Assembly (NCBI RefSeq): GCF_002080455.1 | Contig: NZ_CP020555.1 | Span: 930,001-994,000 of the forward strand | Reading direction: 5' to 3' | DNA from: Streptomyces sp. Sge12 | GTDB lineage: Bacteria; Actinomycetota; Actinomycetes; Streptomycetales; Streptomycetaceae | DNA length: 64,000 nt | In this document: piece by piece, positions 26,685 through 35,568 of the stretch | Position numbering within the stretch: position 1 is the first letter of the stretch | How the letters are laid out: each line of letters begins with the position of its first letter | Position numbers and translations under genes: made by a program | Notes under the pieces: generated by a model | What the model was told of the DNA's origin: nothing | Databases searched by the model: none | The model's input: the letters and a program-made list of their open reading frames with translations, nothing else

Positions 26685-26780
26685 ATGGCCCCCGTACTCG
26701 TATCGCGTCGTCACGTAGATCTGCTGCGTGTCTCGACCATGCTGTGTCGGGCCGACTTCTCCCGTGCGCGCGGCTGTTGA
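26685..26780 (+). CDS. Sulfur-responsive leader peptide (RRHVD family), upstream of the ssu-like operon
   Basis: A 31-residue peptide, MAPVLVSRRHVDLLRVSTML, then CRADFSRARGC. The RRHVDLLRV core followed by Cys is the signature of small upstream peptides found before sulfur-assimilation genes in Streptomyces. In mycobacteria, Cys-containing leader peptides let translation stalling at low cysteine switch on the operon. Cys21 and Cys31 would be the sensing codons here. It ends 145 bases before the monooxygenase gene. The attenuation mechanism is inference. Confidence 0.8.
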   Translation: MAPVLVSRRHVDLLRVSTMLCRADFSRARGC

Positions 26781-26925
26781 TCCGCTGATCCGCCGCTTCT
26801 GACACTGCACGGACGACCGCGCGCCGCCCACGCGCCTCCTTCCGCCTGCCCTCCTGCCCGTGTACACGTGTCACCCTCCTTCGGTGGCGGCACGTGGCAT
26901 GCCGCTGCTTCGACGAGGTCCCCTC

Positions 26926-28041
26926 ATGCCGGAAAGCCCTCTCCTCCTCCACTGGTTCCTGCCCACCGGCGGGGACGGCCGCGATCCCGGCGGCGTCACC
27001 GCCGTCCAGGGCCGTACCGGTGCCGCCACCCGGCGGCCCGCGGACATCCCGTACCTCGCCCAGGTGGCCCGAGCCGCCGAGCAGGCCGGATTCCACTCGC
27101 TGCTCACTCCCGTGGGGCTCGGTTGCGTGGATCCCTGGATCCTCACCGCCGCCCTCGCGCAGCACACCACCCGCATCGGGTTCCTCGTGGCGTTCCGCGC
27201 CGGATTCGCCAGCCCGACCCTGCTCGCCCAACAGGCCGACGCCTTCCGCCGGTTCGCGGGAGGCCGGCTCGCGCTGAACGTGGTGACGGGCGGCGATCCC
27301 GCCGAACAGCGCGCGTACGGAGACCGGTTGGAGCACGATGCCCGCTACGCCCGCACCGAGGAGGTGATGGCCGTCCTCCGCACGCTGCTGGACGGCAGGA
27401 CGGCCGACCACGACGGGGCCCACCTGCGGATCGAGGGGGCCCGGTTGACCGATCCGGACGTGCGTCACCCGGTGGCGCTGTACTTCGGCGGGGCCTCGCC
27501 CGCCGCCGAGGAGGTCGCCGCGCGACAGGCCGACGTACAGCTGCTGTGGGGCGAGCCGCCCGCCGCCGTCGCCACACGTGTCGCCCGGGTGAGGGAGCGG
27601 GCTCGGACGGCCGGCCGCAGGGTGCGGTTCGGGCTGCGGCTGCACATCATCAGCCGGGACACCGCCGCCGAGGCCTGGTCGGAGGCCGACCGGATCCTCG
27701 ACGGGATCGATCCCGCGGCCGTACGGGCGAGTCAGGAGCGGTTCGCCGCCATGGACTCCACCGGGCAGGCCCGGATGACGGCACTGCACGGCGGGGTCGC
27801 GGACGCCGCCCGTCTCACGGTCGCACCGAACCTGTGGGCGGGCATCGGGCTGGTCCGCGAGGGCGCCGGGACCGCGCTGGTCGGCTCGCACGACGAGGTG
27901 GCCGCGCGACTCGCCGAGTACCGGGCCCTGGGCATCGACGAGTTCGTCCTCTCCGGCTATCCGCACCTCGAAGAGGCGTACCGGGTCGGCGAGGAAGTGG
28001 CGCCGCGGCTGCGCGCCCTCACCGGGGCGGCCGCCGCATGA
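26926..28041 (+). CDS. ssuD: LLM flavin-dependent monooxygenase, SsuD-like
   Basis: Encodes 371 aa, the usual length for alkanesulfonate monooxygenase. The bacterial-luciferase fold is marked by LLHWFLPTGGDGRDPGG, AEQAGFHSLLTPVG, RIGFLVAFRAGFASPTLLAQ and GGRLALNVVTGGDPAEQRAY. The last carries the SsuD-type NVVTGG loop. FMNH2-dependent enzymes of this type split C-S bonds to release sulfite. It overlaps the permease gene (ATGA) and sits behind a sulfur leader peptide. The adjacent genes supply a sulfonate-type importer. The exact substrate (alkane- or arylsulfonate, or a sulfone) is not readable, and no flavin reductase gene is present. Confidence 0.88.
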   Translation: MPESPLLLHWFLPTGGDGRDPGGVTAVQGRTGAATRRPADIPYLAQVARAAEQAGFHSLLTPVGLGCVDPWILTAALAQHTTRIGFLVAFRAGFASPTLLAQQADAFRRFAGGRLALNVVTGGDPAEQRAYGDRLEHDARYARTEEVMAVLRTLLDGRTADHDGAHLRIEGARLTDPDVRHPVALYFGGASPAAEEVAARQADVQLLWGEPPAAVATRVARVRERARTAGRRVRFGLRLHIISRDTAAEAWSEADRILDGIDPAAVRASQERFAAMDSTGQARMTALHGGVADAARLTVAPNLWAGIGLVREGAGTALVGSHDEVAARLAEYRALGIDEFVLSGYPHLEEAYRVGEEVAPRLRALTGAAAA

Positions 28042-28928
28042 CCGCGCTCACGACTGCGTCGACCGCGCCGGCCGGGCCGGATCGCCGCCCGCAGCCCGGC
28101 CCGGATCCGGCCGGGACCGCCTCGCCCCGGCGGGGGCGGCTGCGCGAAGCGTTCCGCTGGGGCGTGCTGCGGATCGTGGCCCTGGCGGTGCTCCTCGCCG
28201 CGTGGCAGGCCGTGGTGTCCGCCGAGGTGTGGCCGCGGGTTCTGGTGCCCTCCCCCGGTGACGTCTGGCGGCAGTTCGTCCTCGCCTCCACCGTGCACGA
28301 CGGGGTACGCGGCTACGGCGGCCACCTGCTGATCGAGCACCTGGGGGTGAGCCTGGGCCGGATCGGCACCGGCTCCGCCTACGCCGTGCTGGCCGGGGTG
28401 CCCCTGGGCCTGCTGATCGGTACGGTCCGGCCGCTGGCCGTCGTACTGGAACCGGCGGTGACCTTCCTGCGGACCCTGCCGCCGCTCGCCTACCTCTCAC
28501 TGCTCGTCATCTGGTTCGGCATCGACGAGGCCCCCAAGATCTGGCTGCTGGTGATCGCCGCGCTGCCGCCGATCGCGGCGGCCACCGCGGCCGCCGTCCG
28601 CACGGTCCCCGGTCACCTCGTGGAGGCCGCACGCGCCTTGGGTTCGGGCCCGGTCCCCCTGCTGCTGTCCGTGCGGCTGCCTTCCGCCCTCCCCGAGATC
28701 CTCACGGGCATCCGGATCGCCGTCGGTGTCGCCTACACCTCGGTCGTCGCGGCGGAGACCATCAACGGCGTGCCCGGGATCGGCGGCATGATCCGCGACG
28801 CGCAGCGCTACAACCAGACCGCCCTGGTGATCGCGGGCATCCTCGCCATCGGACTGTCCGGGATCGTGCTGGACGCGCTCCTCCGGCTCGTCGAGCGGGT
28901 CGCCGTGCCGTGGCGCGGCCGCGCCTGA
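28038..28928 (+). CDS. ssuC: ABC transporter permease, sulfonate/taurine type
   Basis: Encodes 296 aa with about six membrane helices. The cytoplasmic EAA loop reads VEAARALGSGPVPLLLSVRL, followed by PSALPEILTGIRIAVGVAYT and VVAAETINGVPGIGGMIRDA, as in SsuC/TauC. ATG 28038 overlaps the monooxygenase stop by 4 bases. It pairs with the ATPase at 30080 and the binding lipoprotein at 29050. Confidence 0.9.
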   Translation: MTALTTASTAPAGPDRRPQPGPDPAGTASPRRGRLREAFRWGVLRIVALAVLLAAWQAVVSAEVWPRVLVPSPGDVWRQFVLASTVHDGVRGYGGHLLIEHLGVSLGRIGTGSAYAVLAGVPLGLLIGTVRPLAVVLEPAVTFLRTLPPLAYLSLLVIWFGIDEAPKIWLLVIAALPPIAAATAAAVRTVPGHLVEAARALGSGPVPLLLSVRLPSALPEILTGIRIAVGVAYTSVVAAETINGVPGIGGMIRDAQRYNQTALVIAGILAIGLSGIVLDALLRLVERVAVPWRGRA

Positions 28929-29049
28929 CCCCCTCGCCCGCCCCTCGCCCCCCTTCGCTCTGCCCCGCGCTCCCCCTCTGCGCCTCCTGTCCCCGCACCA
29001 CTCCTCCTCTGCCCCCTGTGGCCGTCCGACTTCAGACCGGAGATCATCC

Positions 29050-30093
29050 ATGCCCGCACCCCTGTCCCGCCGCACCCTCCTGCTCGCCGCGGCCGTCGCC
29101 CTGACGGCCTCCGCCACCGCCGCGTGCGCAGGTGGCGGGGATGCGGCCGGCGGCTCCGCCGGGCGGACCACCGTACGCATCGCCTACCAGGCGATACCCA
29201 ACGCCGACCTGGTGGTGAAGAACCAGAAGCTGCTGGAGAAGTCCCTCCCCGAAGTCGACGTGAAGTGGGTGAAGTTCGAGTCCGGGGGCGACGTCAACAC
29301 GGCCGTCATCGCCGGGGCGGTCGACCTGGGACTGGCCGGGTCGAGCCCGGTCACCAAGGGCCTGTCCGCGCCGCTGAACATCCCGTACAAGGTGGTGTGG
29401 ATCCACGACCTGATCGGGGACAACGAGGCACTCGTCGCCAAGCCCGGGATCGGTTCGGTGAAGGAGCTGGCGGGCAAGAAGGTGGCCACCCCCTTCGGGT
29501 CGACCGCCCACTACTCGCTGCTCGCCGCGCTCACCGCTGCCGGTGTCGAGCCGTCGGCCGTGCAGACCATCGACCTCCAGCCGCAGGACGCCCTCGCCGC
29601 GTGGAAGCGCGGGGACATCGACGCCGCGTACGTGTGGACGCCGACGCTGGGCGAACTGACGAAGGACGGCAAGGTGCTCGTGAGCAGCCGTGAACTGGCC
29701 TTGCAGGGCAAGCCCACGGCCGACCTGGGGGTGGTCACGAACGCGTTCGCGGCCAAGCACCCGGAGGTGGTGACCGCCTGGATCAAGGCGCAGGACCAGG
29801 CCGTCGCCCAGGCGCGCACCGCGCCGGACGAGGCCGCCAGGTCCATCGGCGCCGAGCTCGGGCTGCCGGCGGACGAGGCGAAGCGGCAGCTGTCGGAACT
29901 GGTGCTGCTGAGCGCGAAGGAGCAGACCGGACCCGAGTACCTGGGCACGCCGGGCGCCCCGGGCAGGCTGGCGGCGAACCTGCACGACGCGGCCGTGTTC
30001 CTGAAGGGGCAGAAGGCCGTGGACGCGGTGCCGGACGAGGCCGTGTTCGGGCGGGCGCTCGCGGTGGAGGAGCTCGGCCGTGCCGCGAACTGA
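29050..30093 (+). CDS. ssuA: Sulfonate/taurine-type substrate-binding lipoprotein
   Basis: Encodes 347 aa. The signal has a twin-Arg-like start (RRTLLLAAAVALTASATAAC) and the lipobox Cys26. The mature domain is of the NMT1/SsuA fold: RIAYQAIPNADLVVKNQKLL, FESGGDVNTAVIAGAVDLGL, GSSPVTKGL and NEALVAKPGI. It would capture the ligand at the outer membrane face and deliver it to the permease. GGAGATC precedes ATG 29050. The gene overlaps the ATPase gene by 14 bases. TauA-like features (Gly-Ser-Ser-Pro loop) make a taurine/aliphatic sulfonate ligand plausible. Confidence 0.88.
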   Translation: MPAPLSRRTLLLAAAVALTASATAACAGGGDAAGGSAGRTTVRIAYQAIPNADLVVKNQKLLEKSLPEVDVKWVKFESGGDVNTAVIAGAVDLGLAGSSPVTKGLSAPLNIPYKVVWIHDLIGDNEALVAKPGIGSVKELAGKKVATPFGSTAHYSLLAALTAAGVEPSAVQTIDLQPQDALAAWKRGDIDAAYVWTPTLGELTKDGKVLVSSRELALQGKPTADLGVVTNAFAAKHPEVVTAWIKAQDQAVAQARTAPDEAARSIGAELGLPADEAKRQLSELVLLSAKEQTGPEYLGTPGAPGRLAANLHDAAVFLKGQKAVDAVPDEAVFGRALAVEELGRAAN

Positions 30094-30868
30094 CGCTCCG
30101 GACAAGGAAGTCGCGGTCGTCGACCTGGCGGGGGTGTCGGTCAGGTACGGCTCCGCCAAGCAGCCGGTGACGGCGCTCGAAGGCGTGGACCTACGGATCC
30201 ACGCGGGCGAGTTCGTCGTCCTGGTCGGGCCGTCCGGCTGCGGGAAGACGAGCCTGCTGCGCGTGGTGGCGGGCTTCGAGCGGCCCGCTTCGGGTGACGC
30301 CCGGGTGCGGGGCGCACTCCCCCGGCCGGGCTCGGGGGCAGGGGTCGTGTTCCAGCAGCCCCGGCTGTTCCCCTGGCGCACGGTCGGCGGGAACCTCGGC
30401 TTCGCGCTGGCCCGCCTGGGAGTGCCGCGCACCGATCGGCCCGGCCGGATCGCCGAGCTGCTGGAGCGGGTGGGGCTGGCGGGTATGGCGGGCCGGCGGA
30501 CATGGGAGCTGTCGGGCGGCCAGCAGCAGCGGGTGGCCCTCGCCCGGGCGCTGGCGGCGGAGCCCGAACTCCTGCTCATGGACGAGCCGTTCGCCGCGCT
30601 CGATGCGCTGACCCGGGAACGGCTCCAGGAGGAGGTGCGGGCCCTGGCCGGGCGGCTCGGCACGACGGTGCTGTTCGTGACCCACTCGGCGGAGGAAGCG
30701 GTACTGCTGGGCTCCCGGGTGCTGGTCATGGCCGCGGGGCCGGGGCGGGTGGTTGCGGAGCTGCCGGTGGGCCTGGACCGAGCGGCGGACACGGACGTCT
30801 CCGCGCTGCGGGCCTCGCCGGAGTTCGCCCGGCTGCGCGGCCGCCTCGCCGAGATCATGCTCGGCTGA
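30080..30868 (+). CDS. ssuB: ABC transporter ATPase, sulfonate/taurine type
   Basis: Encodes 262 aa from GTG 30080, overlapping the lipoprotein gene by 14 bases. Walker A is GPSGCGKT; the Q-loop is FQQPRLFPW; the signature is LSGGQQQR; Walker B is LLLMDEPFAALD; the switch His is in VTHSAEEA. The short spacing and the FPW after the Q-loop match the SsuB/TauB group. It powers the importer formed with the genes at 28038 and 29050. Confidence 0.92.
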   Translation: MPRTDAPDKEVAVVDLAGVSVRYGSAKQPVTALEGVDLRIHAGEFVVLVGPSGCGKTSLLRVVAGFERPASGDARVRGALPRPGSGAGVVFQQPRLFPWRTVGGNLGFALARLGVPRTDRPGRIAELLERVGLAGMAGRRTWELSGGQQQRVALARALAAEPELLLMDEPFAALDALTRERLQEEVRALAGRLGTTVLFVTHSAEEAVLLGSRVLVMAAGPGRVVAELPVGLDRAADTDVSALRASPEFARLRGRLAEIMLG

Positions 30869-30987
30869 GCCGAGAAGTGTTGCCCGTCTACTGCGGGAGC
30901 GTGAACTGCATGAACATGCTGTGGCCGGCGGCCAAGGAAGGATCCCGGCCACCGGCGCCCCGGCCCCGGCTGTGGTTACCTGGGCCC

Positions 30988-31062
30988 ATGACCGTTCTCG
31001 TGACCCGTCGCCACGTCGACTACGTGCGTGTCACGACCACGGGTTGTCCCGTCACCGGCTGA
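30988..31062 (+). CDS. Sulfur-responsive leader peptide (RRHVD family), upstream of metYX
   Basis: A 24-residue peptide: MTVLVTRRHVDYVRV, then TTTGCPVTG. It has the same VLV.RRHVD..RV core as the peptide at 26685 and a single Cys20. It starts 371 bases upstream of metY, leaving a long GC-rich leader that contains a hairpin. The two peptides in one 5-kb segment suggest that both operons answer to the same cysteine or sulfur signal. Confidence 0.8.
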   Translation: MTVLVTRRHVDYVRVTTTGCPVTG

Positions 31063-31358
31063 CACGGCGCCGCGCGGCATCGCTCCGCGCTTCCCGCCAC
31101 GCACTCCGCGCACCCGTCGTTCGCAGGCGGTCCCGTCCCACCCGACCGCCGCCGCCACGGCTGCTGTCGGGACGGGAGCCGGGCGGTGGCCGGGCCGCAG
31201 CTCCGCGGTCCCTTCCCCGACACGGCCCCGCGCCGGCTCGCCCGTGCCGTCGTTCCGCGCCCGTGCCGTCGCCCGCGCACAAGGTGCGCCGTGCCGTGCC
31301 TCCGCCTCCCCGTGGCCGTCTGCCTCCCCACCGTCCACCCTCACCTCCGAGGAGACCC
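31063..31358 (+). promoter_or_regulatory. Long 5' leader of metY with candidate attenuator hairpin
   Basis: About 300 bases between the leader peptide and metY carry no gene. TCCCGTCCC at 31131-31139 pairs with GGGACGGGA at 31169-31177. An adjacent CCCGAC/GTCGGG pair could compete. This is what a leader-peptide-coupled attenuator needs, but I cannot show switching from sequence alone. Confidence 0.35.
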
Positions 31359-32720
31359 ATGAGCCAGCCCATCGACGCCGTCACCGCAGGTCACACCCCC
31401 GAGAGCGAGCCCACCCGATCCGCGACGCCGGCCTGGTCCTTCGAGACCAAGCAGCTCCACGCCGGCACCGCCCCAGATCCGGCCACCGGCGCCCGCGCGG
31501 TCCCGATCTACCAGACCACCTCGTTCGTCTTCCGCGACACCCAGCACGCCTCCGATCTCTTCTCCCTCGCCGAACCCGGCAATATCTACACCCGCATCCA
31601 CAACCCCACCCAGGACGCCCTGGAGCAGCGCATCGCCGCCCTCGAGGGCGGTGTCGCCGCCGTCGCACTCGCCTCCGGGCAGGCCGCGGAGACCCTGGCG
31701 ATCCTGAACCTGGCCTCGGCGGGCGACCACATCGTCTCCAGCGCCTCCCTCTACGGCGGCACGTACAACCTGTTCCGCCACACCCTGCCCAAGTTCGGCA
31801 TCGAGGTGTCGTTCGTCGAGGACCCCGACGACCTCGACGCCTGGCGGGCCGCCGTACGGCCGCACACCAAGGCCCTGTTCGCGGAGACCCTCGGCAACCC
31901 GCGCGGCAACGTCCTCGACGTCCGGGGCGTGGCCGACGTCGCGCACGCGGCGGGTCTGCCGCTCATCGTCGACAACACCGTGCCCACGCCGTACCTGCTG
32001 CGCCCCATCGAGCACGGGGCGGACGTCGTCGTCCACTCGGCCACCAAGTTCCTCGGCGGGCACGGCACCACACTCGGCGGCGTGGTCGTCGACGCCGGCA
32101 CCTTCGACTTCGGCGCGCACCCCGAGCGCTTCCCCGACTTCACCGAACCCGACCCCAGCTACCACGGCCTGCGCTACTGGCCCGCCCTCGGCGCGGGCGC
32201 GTACGCGGTGAAGCTGCGCGTGCAGCTGCTGCGCGACCTCGGCCCCGCCATCGCACCGCACTCGGCGTTCCTGCTCCTGCAGGGCGTGGAGACGCTGAGC
32301 CTGCGGCTGGAGCGGCACTCGTCGAACGCTCAGGCACTGGCGGAGTGGCTCGAACAGCGCGACGAGGTGTCGGCGGTTCACTACCCCGGCCTGCCGTCCA
32401 ACCGCTGGTACGAGGCCGGGCGCCGGTACCTGCCGCGCGGCGCCGGGGCCGTGCTCTCGTTCGAGCTGCGGGGCGGTGTGGAGGCGGGGCGCCGGTTCGT
32501 GGACGGGCTGGAGCTGTTCAGCCACCTCGCCAACATCGGCGACGTGCGCAGCCTCGTCATCCACCCCGCATCCACCACCCACAGCCAGCTCGACGAGGCA
32601 CAGCTCGCCGCCACCGGCACCACCCCCGGACTGGTGCGCCTGTCGGTCGGGATCGAGAACCCGGCCGATCTGAAGGCCGACCTGGAGGCCGGCTTCCGCG
32701 CGGCGAAGGAGGCGTCCTGA
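31359..32720 (+). CDS. metY: O-acetylhomoserine aminocarboxypropyltransferase (sulfhydrylase)
   Basis: Encodes 453 aa, somewhat longer than the usual ~430 because of an N-terminal extension. ATG 31359 follows GAGGAG. Cys/Met-metabolism PLP enzyme motifs: TKQLHAGTAPDPATGARAVP, IYQTTSFVF, NIYTRIHNPTQDALEQRIAA, and the PLP-binding Lys in HSATKFLGGHGTTLGG. It condenses O-acetylhomoserine with sulfide to give homocysteine. metX follows with overlapping stop and start. The leader peptide upstream points to sulfur control. Confidence 0.93.
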   Translation: MSQPIDAVTAGHTPESEPTRSATPAWSFETKQLHAGTAPDPATGARAVPIYQTTSFVFRDTQHASDLFSLAEPGNIYTRIHNPTQDALEQRIAALEGGVAAVALASGQAAETLAILNLASAGDHIVSSASLYGGTYNLFRHTLPKFGIEVSFVEDPDDLDAWRAAVRPHTKALFAETLGNPRGNVLDVRGVADVAHAAGLPLIVDNTVPTPYLLRPIEHGADVVVHSATKFLGGHGTTLGGVVVDAGTFDFGAHPERFPDFTEPDPSYHGLRYWPALGAGAYAVKLRVQLLRDLGPAIAPHSAFLLLQGVETLSLRLERHSSNAQALAEWLEQRDEVSAVHYPGLPSNRWYEAGRRYLPRGAGAVLSFELRGGVEAGRRFVDGLELFSHLANIGDVRSLVIHPASTTHSQLDEAQLAATGTTPGLVRLSVGIENPADLKADLEAGFRAAKEAS

Positions 32721-33904
32721 ACCCCGCCACAGCGGCCCCGGCCACGGAGGTCCCCCTTCCCGCCACCGGTGCGTGGCGGGAAGGGGACCCGCCCGGCCGC
32801 CGTCAGTGGCACCGGCGGGCGCTGCCGCTGGCGCTGGAGGCGGGCGGTGTGCTGCCGGGGGTGCGGCTGGCGTTCGAGACCTGGGGGCGGCTCGCACCCG
32901 ACCGTTCGAACGCGGTCCTCGTCCTGCACGCACTGACCGGTGACAGCCACGTCGCGGGTGCCCCGGGTCCCGGCCACCCGACCCCGGGATGGTGGGACGC
33001 GCTGGTCGGCCCGGGCCGGGCGCTCGACACCGACCGGTGGTTCGTGGTGGCGCCGAACGTACTGGGCGGCTGTCAGGGAAGCACGGGGCCGGCCTCGGCG
33101 GGCCCCGGCGGGCGTCCCTGGGGCGGTGCGTTCCCCCGGCTGACCCAGCGCGACCAGGTGCGGGCCGAGAGCGGGCTCGCCGACGCGCTCGGCATCGGGC
33201 GCTGGGCGCTGGTGATCGGGGGCTCCATGGGCGGGATGCGGGCGTTGGAGTGGGCGGTCGGTGAACCCCGCCGCGTGGCCGCGCTGTTGCTGCTCGCCTG
33301 CCCGGCGGCGGCGAGCGCGGACCAGATCGCCTGGGCCACCGCGCAGGTGCACGCGATCCGTGCGGACCCCCATTGGCGGGGCGGCGACTACCACGACGCC
33401 GGGCCGGGGCGGGGGCCGGGCGCGGGGCTGGGCATCGCCCGCCGCATCGCGCACATCACCTACCGGTCGGCCGCGGAGTTGCAGGCCCGCTTCGGGCACG
33501 AGGCCCAGGAGGGGGAGCAGCCCCGGCTCGGCGGCCGGTACCGGGTCGAGTCCTATCTCGACCACCAGGCCGCCAAGCTCCTGAGGCGGTTCGACGCGGC
33601 CAGCTACGTCACCCTGGTCGAGGCCATGAACACCCACGACATCGGGCGGGCCCGTGACGGTCGGCGCACGGCCCTCGCCCGGGTACGGGCCCGGACGGTC
33701 GTCGCCGGGGTGGACTCCGACCGCCTCTACCCGCTCGCGCAGCAGGAGGAACTGGCCGACGGAATCCCGTCCGCGGACGGGGTCCGGGTCATCCGCTCTC
33801 CGTACGGGCACGACGGCTTCCTGTTGGAGACGGACCAGGTCGGCTCACTCGTACGGGAACTCCTCGAGGACGCGCCGCAGTCCTCCGTCCGCCCCGGCGG
33901 CTGA
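32717..33904 (+). CDS. metX: Homoserine O-acetyltransferase (probable CTG start)
   Basis: Encodes about 395 aa. The alpha/beta-hydrolase core shows LEAGGVLPGVRLAFETWGRL, LHALTGDSHVAG, WWDALVGPGRALDTDRWFVV, the nucleophile Ser in GGSMGGMRALEW, Asp in GVDSDRLYP and His in YGHDGF. It makes O-acetylhomoserine for MetY. No in-frame ATG, GTG or TTG exists between the metY stop and the conserved N-terminal block. CTG 32717 lies 4 bases after GGAGG and overlaps the metY TGA (CTGA), mirroring the usual ATGA coupling. A non-canonical start is therefore inferred; a later GTG at GGVLPG would cut into the fold. Confidence 0.88.
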   Translation: MNPATAAPATEVPLPATGAWREGDPPGRRQWHRRALPLALEAGGVLPGVRLAFETWGRLAPDRSNAVLVLHALTGDSHVAGAPGPGHPTPGWWDALVGPGRALDTDRWFVVAPNVLGGCQGSTGPASAGPGGRPWGGAFPRLTQRDQVRAESGLADALGIGRWALVIGGSMGGMRALEWAVGEPRRVAALLLLACPAAASADQIAWATAQVHAIRADPHWRGGDYHDAGPGRGPGAGLGIARRIAHITYRSAAELQARFGHEAQEGEQPRLGGRYRVESYLDHQAAKLLRRFDAASYVTLVEAMNTHDIGRARDGRRTALARVRARTVVAGVDSDRLYPLAQQEELADGIPSADGVRVIRSPYGHDGFLLETDQVGSLVRELLEDAPQSSVRPGG

Positions 33905-33994
33905 CGCGCCGAAGGGGCGGGCGGCGGGCGCGCAGAGGGCTCGGCCGCGGTCCCCGGCTGCGCACGTGTGCCTGACCGCCGGCCCGCACAGCTG

Positions 33995-34429
33995 TCAGGC
34001 GCCGGATCGCCCTCCGGCGGCGCATGCAGTGGCCTGGCGGGCTTCGGCTCCCAGGGCCCGGATCTCGGTCAGCAGCTGTGCGTTGGCGACGCCCTTGACG
34101 AGGTAGCCGGTGACGCCGACCGCCGCCATCGCGGTGCGCGGTCCCTGGTCGCCGTAGGCGGAGAACGCCAGGATGCGGACGCCGGGGACGGCGCGCAGGA
34201 TCTGCTCGGCGGTGTACGGGCCACCGCCCGGGAAACGCACGTCGAGGACCACGACGTGCGGCCTTCGGGCGCCGGCGAGCCGGATCGCCTCGTCGGCGTC
34301 GGCGGCGCTGCCGGCCACGGTGAGGTCGGGCTGGGCCCCGACGACGTCTGCCAGCGCCGCGCGCAGCATGTCGTTGTCGTCGCAGATCAGCACCTGCAGC
34401 GGGCTACGGGCCGTGGCGGGCGGGGTCAC
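33995..34429 (-). CDS. Single-domain response regulator (receiver only)
   Basis: Encodes 144 aa. GTG 34429 overlaps the stop of the kinase gene (GTGA). The receiver domain has VLICDDNDMLRAAL, phospho-acceptor Asp in VVVLDVRFPGGG, and Lys in GYLVKGVANAQLL. No output domain follows; the protein ends 30 residues after the domain. It may act by protein contact or as a phosphate sink for the PAS kinase. It is the last gene of a four-gene coupled operon. Confidence 0.85.
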   Translation of the reverse strand: MTPPATARSPLQVLICDDNDMLRAALADVVGAQPDLTVAGSAADADEAIRLAGARRPHVVVLDVRFPGGGPYTAEQILRAVPGVRILAFSAYGDQGPRTAMAAVGVTGYLVKGVANAQLLTEIRALGAEARQATACAAGGRSGA

Positions 34430-35568
34430 GACGGCCCCTGCGGGGCGGTCAGGGAGTCGAAGCGCGCGAGGGGTGCACCGGGCAGCGGTTCGTCCAGCTC
34501 GCCGGCCGGCAGGTCGGGCACCCAGAACTCCACCGTCGTGCCGGCACCGGGTGCACTGCTCAGCGTCCACCAGCCGCCGGCGGTCTCGGCGCGTTCCCGC
34601 ATCTCCATCAGCCCGAAGTGCTCCTGCGACCTGCGGGCGACGGCCACGTGGCCGGTGCCGTCGTCGGCCACGTGGACCCGCAGGCCCCCGTTCTCGGCGG
34701 TGACGCCGACCCGTACGGTGCGCGCCCGGGCATGCTTGCGCACGTTCAGCAGCGCCTCCTGCACGATGCGGAAGACGGTGATCGCGGTCTCGGGGGCCGG
34801 TTCCTTCTCCAGGTCGTGTTCCAGGGTCGGTTCAAGTCCCCAGCTCCCGGACACCACTTCGTGCAGGTGCTGGGAGAGCGCCTCGACCAGGCCGTGCCGG
34901 TCGATGCCGGGCGGCTGGAGCCGGAAGGTGAGGTTGCGCAGGCGTCCCACCGCCTCGCGCACCGAGGCGTCCAGCAGGGAGATTTCATGCGCGTAGGGCT
35001 CGCCGGTCCGGTCGGCCAGAAGCTGGAGCCGCATGCCGACAGCGACCATGGCCTGGATGGAGTCGTCGTGCACGTCCCAGGCGATGCGCCGGCGTTCCAG
35101 CTCCTGTGCCTGGACGAGGTGGGTGAACAGACGGCGGCGCTCGGTGAGTGCCTGCTCGGCGGCGCGGCGCTCGGTCATGTCCCGCGTCACCTTGCCGAAG
35201 CCGCGCAGTGCGCCGGTCTCGTCGAAGAGGGGGGTGATCACGACATTGGCCCAGAATCGGGAGCCGTCCTTGCGGATGCGCCAGCCCTCGTCCTCCAGCC
35301 GGCCTTCGGCGATGGCCGTTTCGAGCTCCCGGTGGGGCTTGCGGGCGGCGATGTCCTCGGGCGGGTAGAAGACCGAGAAGTGCTGGCCGATGATGTCCGC
35401 GGCACGGAAGCCCTTGATCCGCTCGGCGCCGGCGTTCCAGCTGGACACGTGGCCCTGGGGGTCGAGCATGAAGATGCCGTAGTCGAGGACGCTCGAGACC
35501 AGCAGGGTGAACGCCGTCTCGGTCGGGGCGAGGGCGGTGCCCTGTTCGGCGCGGCTGTCTCCGGTCAT
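34426..35568 (-). CDS. PAS-domain sensor histidine kinase (NarL-type)
   Basis: Encodes 380 aa, without membrane segments. About 20-140 is a PAS domain (VLDYGIFMLDPQGHVSSWNA, GAERIKGFRAADIIGQHFSV, FYPPEDIA). About 150-215 is a HisKA_3 dimerisation domain with the phospho-His in RRRIAWDVHDDSIQAM. About 255-360 is a HATPase (FRIVQEALLNVRKHA, VADDGTG, FGLMEMRERAE). The PAS resembles haem- or ligand-sensing bacteriophytochrome-type PAS. It is coupled to a LuxR-type regulator upstream (ATGA) and a lone receiver downstream (GTGA). The cytosolic location suggests an internal signal. Confidence 0.9.
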   Translation of the reverse strand: MTGDSRAEQGTALAPTETAFTLLVSSVLDYGIFMLDPQGHVSSWNAGAERIKGFRAADIIGQHFSVFYPPEDIAARKPHRELETAIAEGRLEDEGWRIRKDGSRFWANVVITPLFDETGALRGFGKVTRDMTERRAAEQALTERRRLFTHLVQAQELERRRIAWDVHDDSIQAMVAVGMRLQLLADRTGEPYAHEISLLDASVREAVGRLRNLTFRLQPPGIDRHGLVEALSQHLHEVVSGSWGLEPTLEHDLEKEPAPETAITVFRIVQEALLNVRKHARARTVRVGVTAENGGLRVHVADDGTGHVAVARRSQEHFGLMEMRERAETAGGWWTLSSAPGAGTTVEFWVPDLPAGELDEPLPGAPLARFDSLTAPQGPS

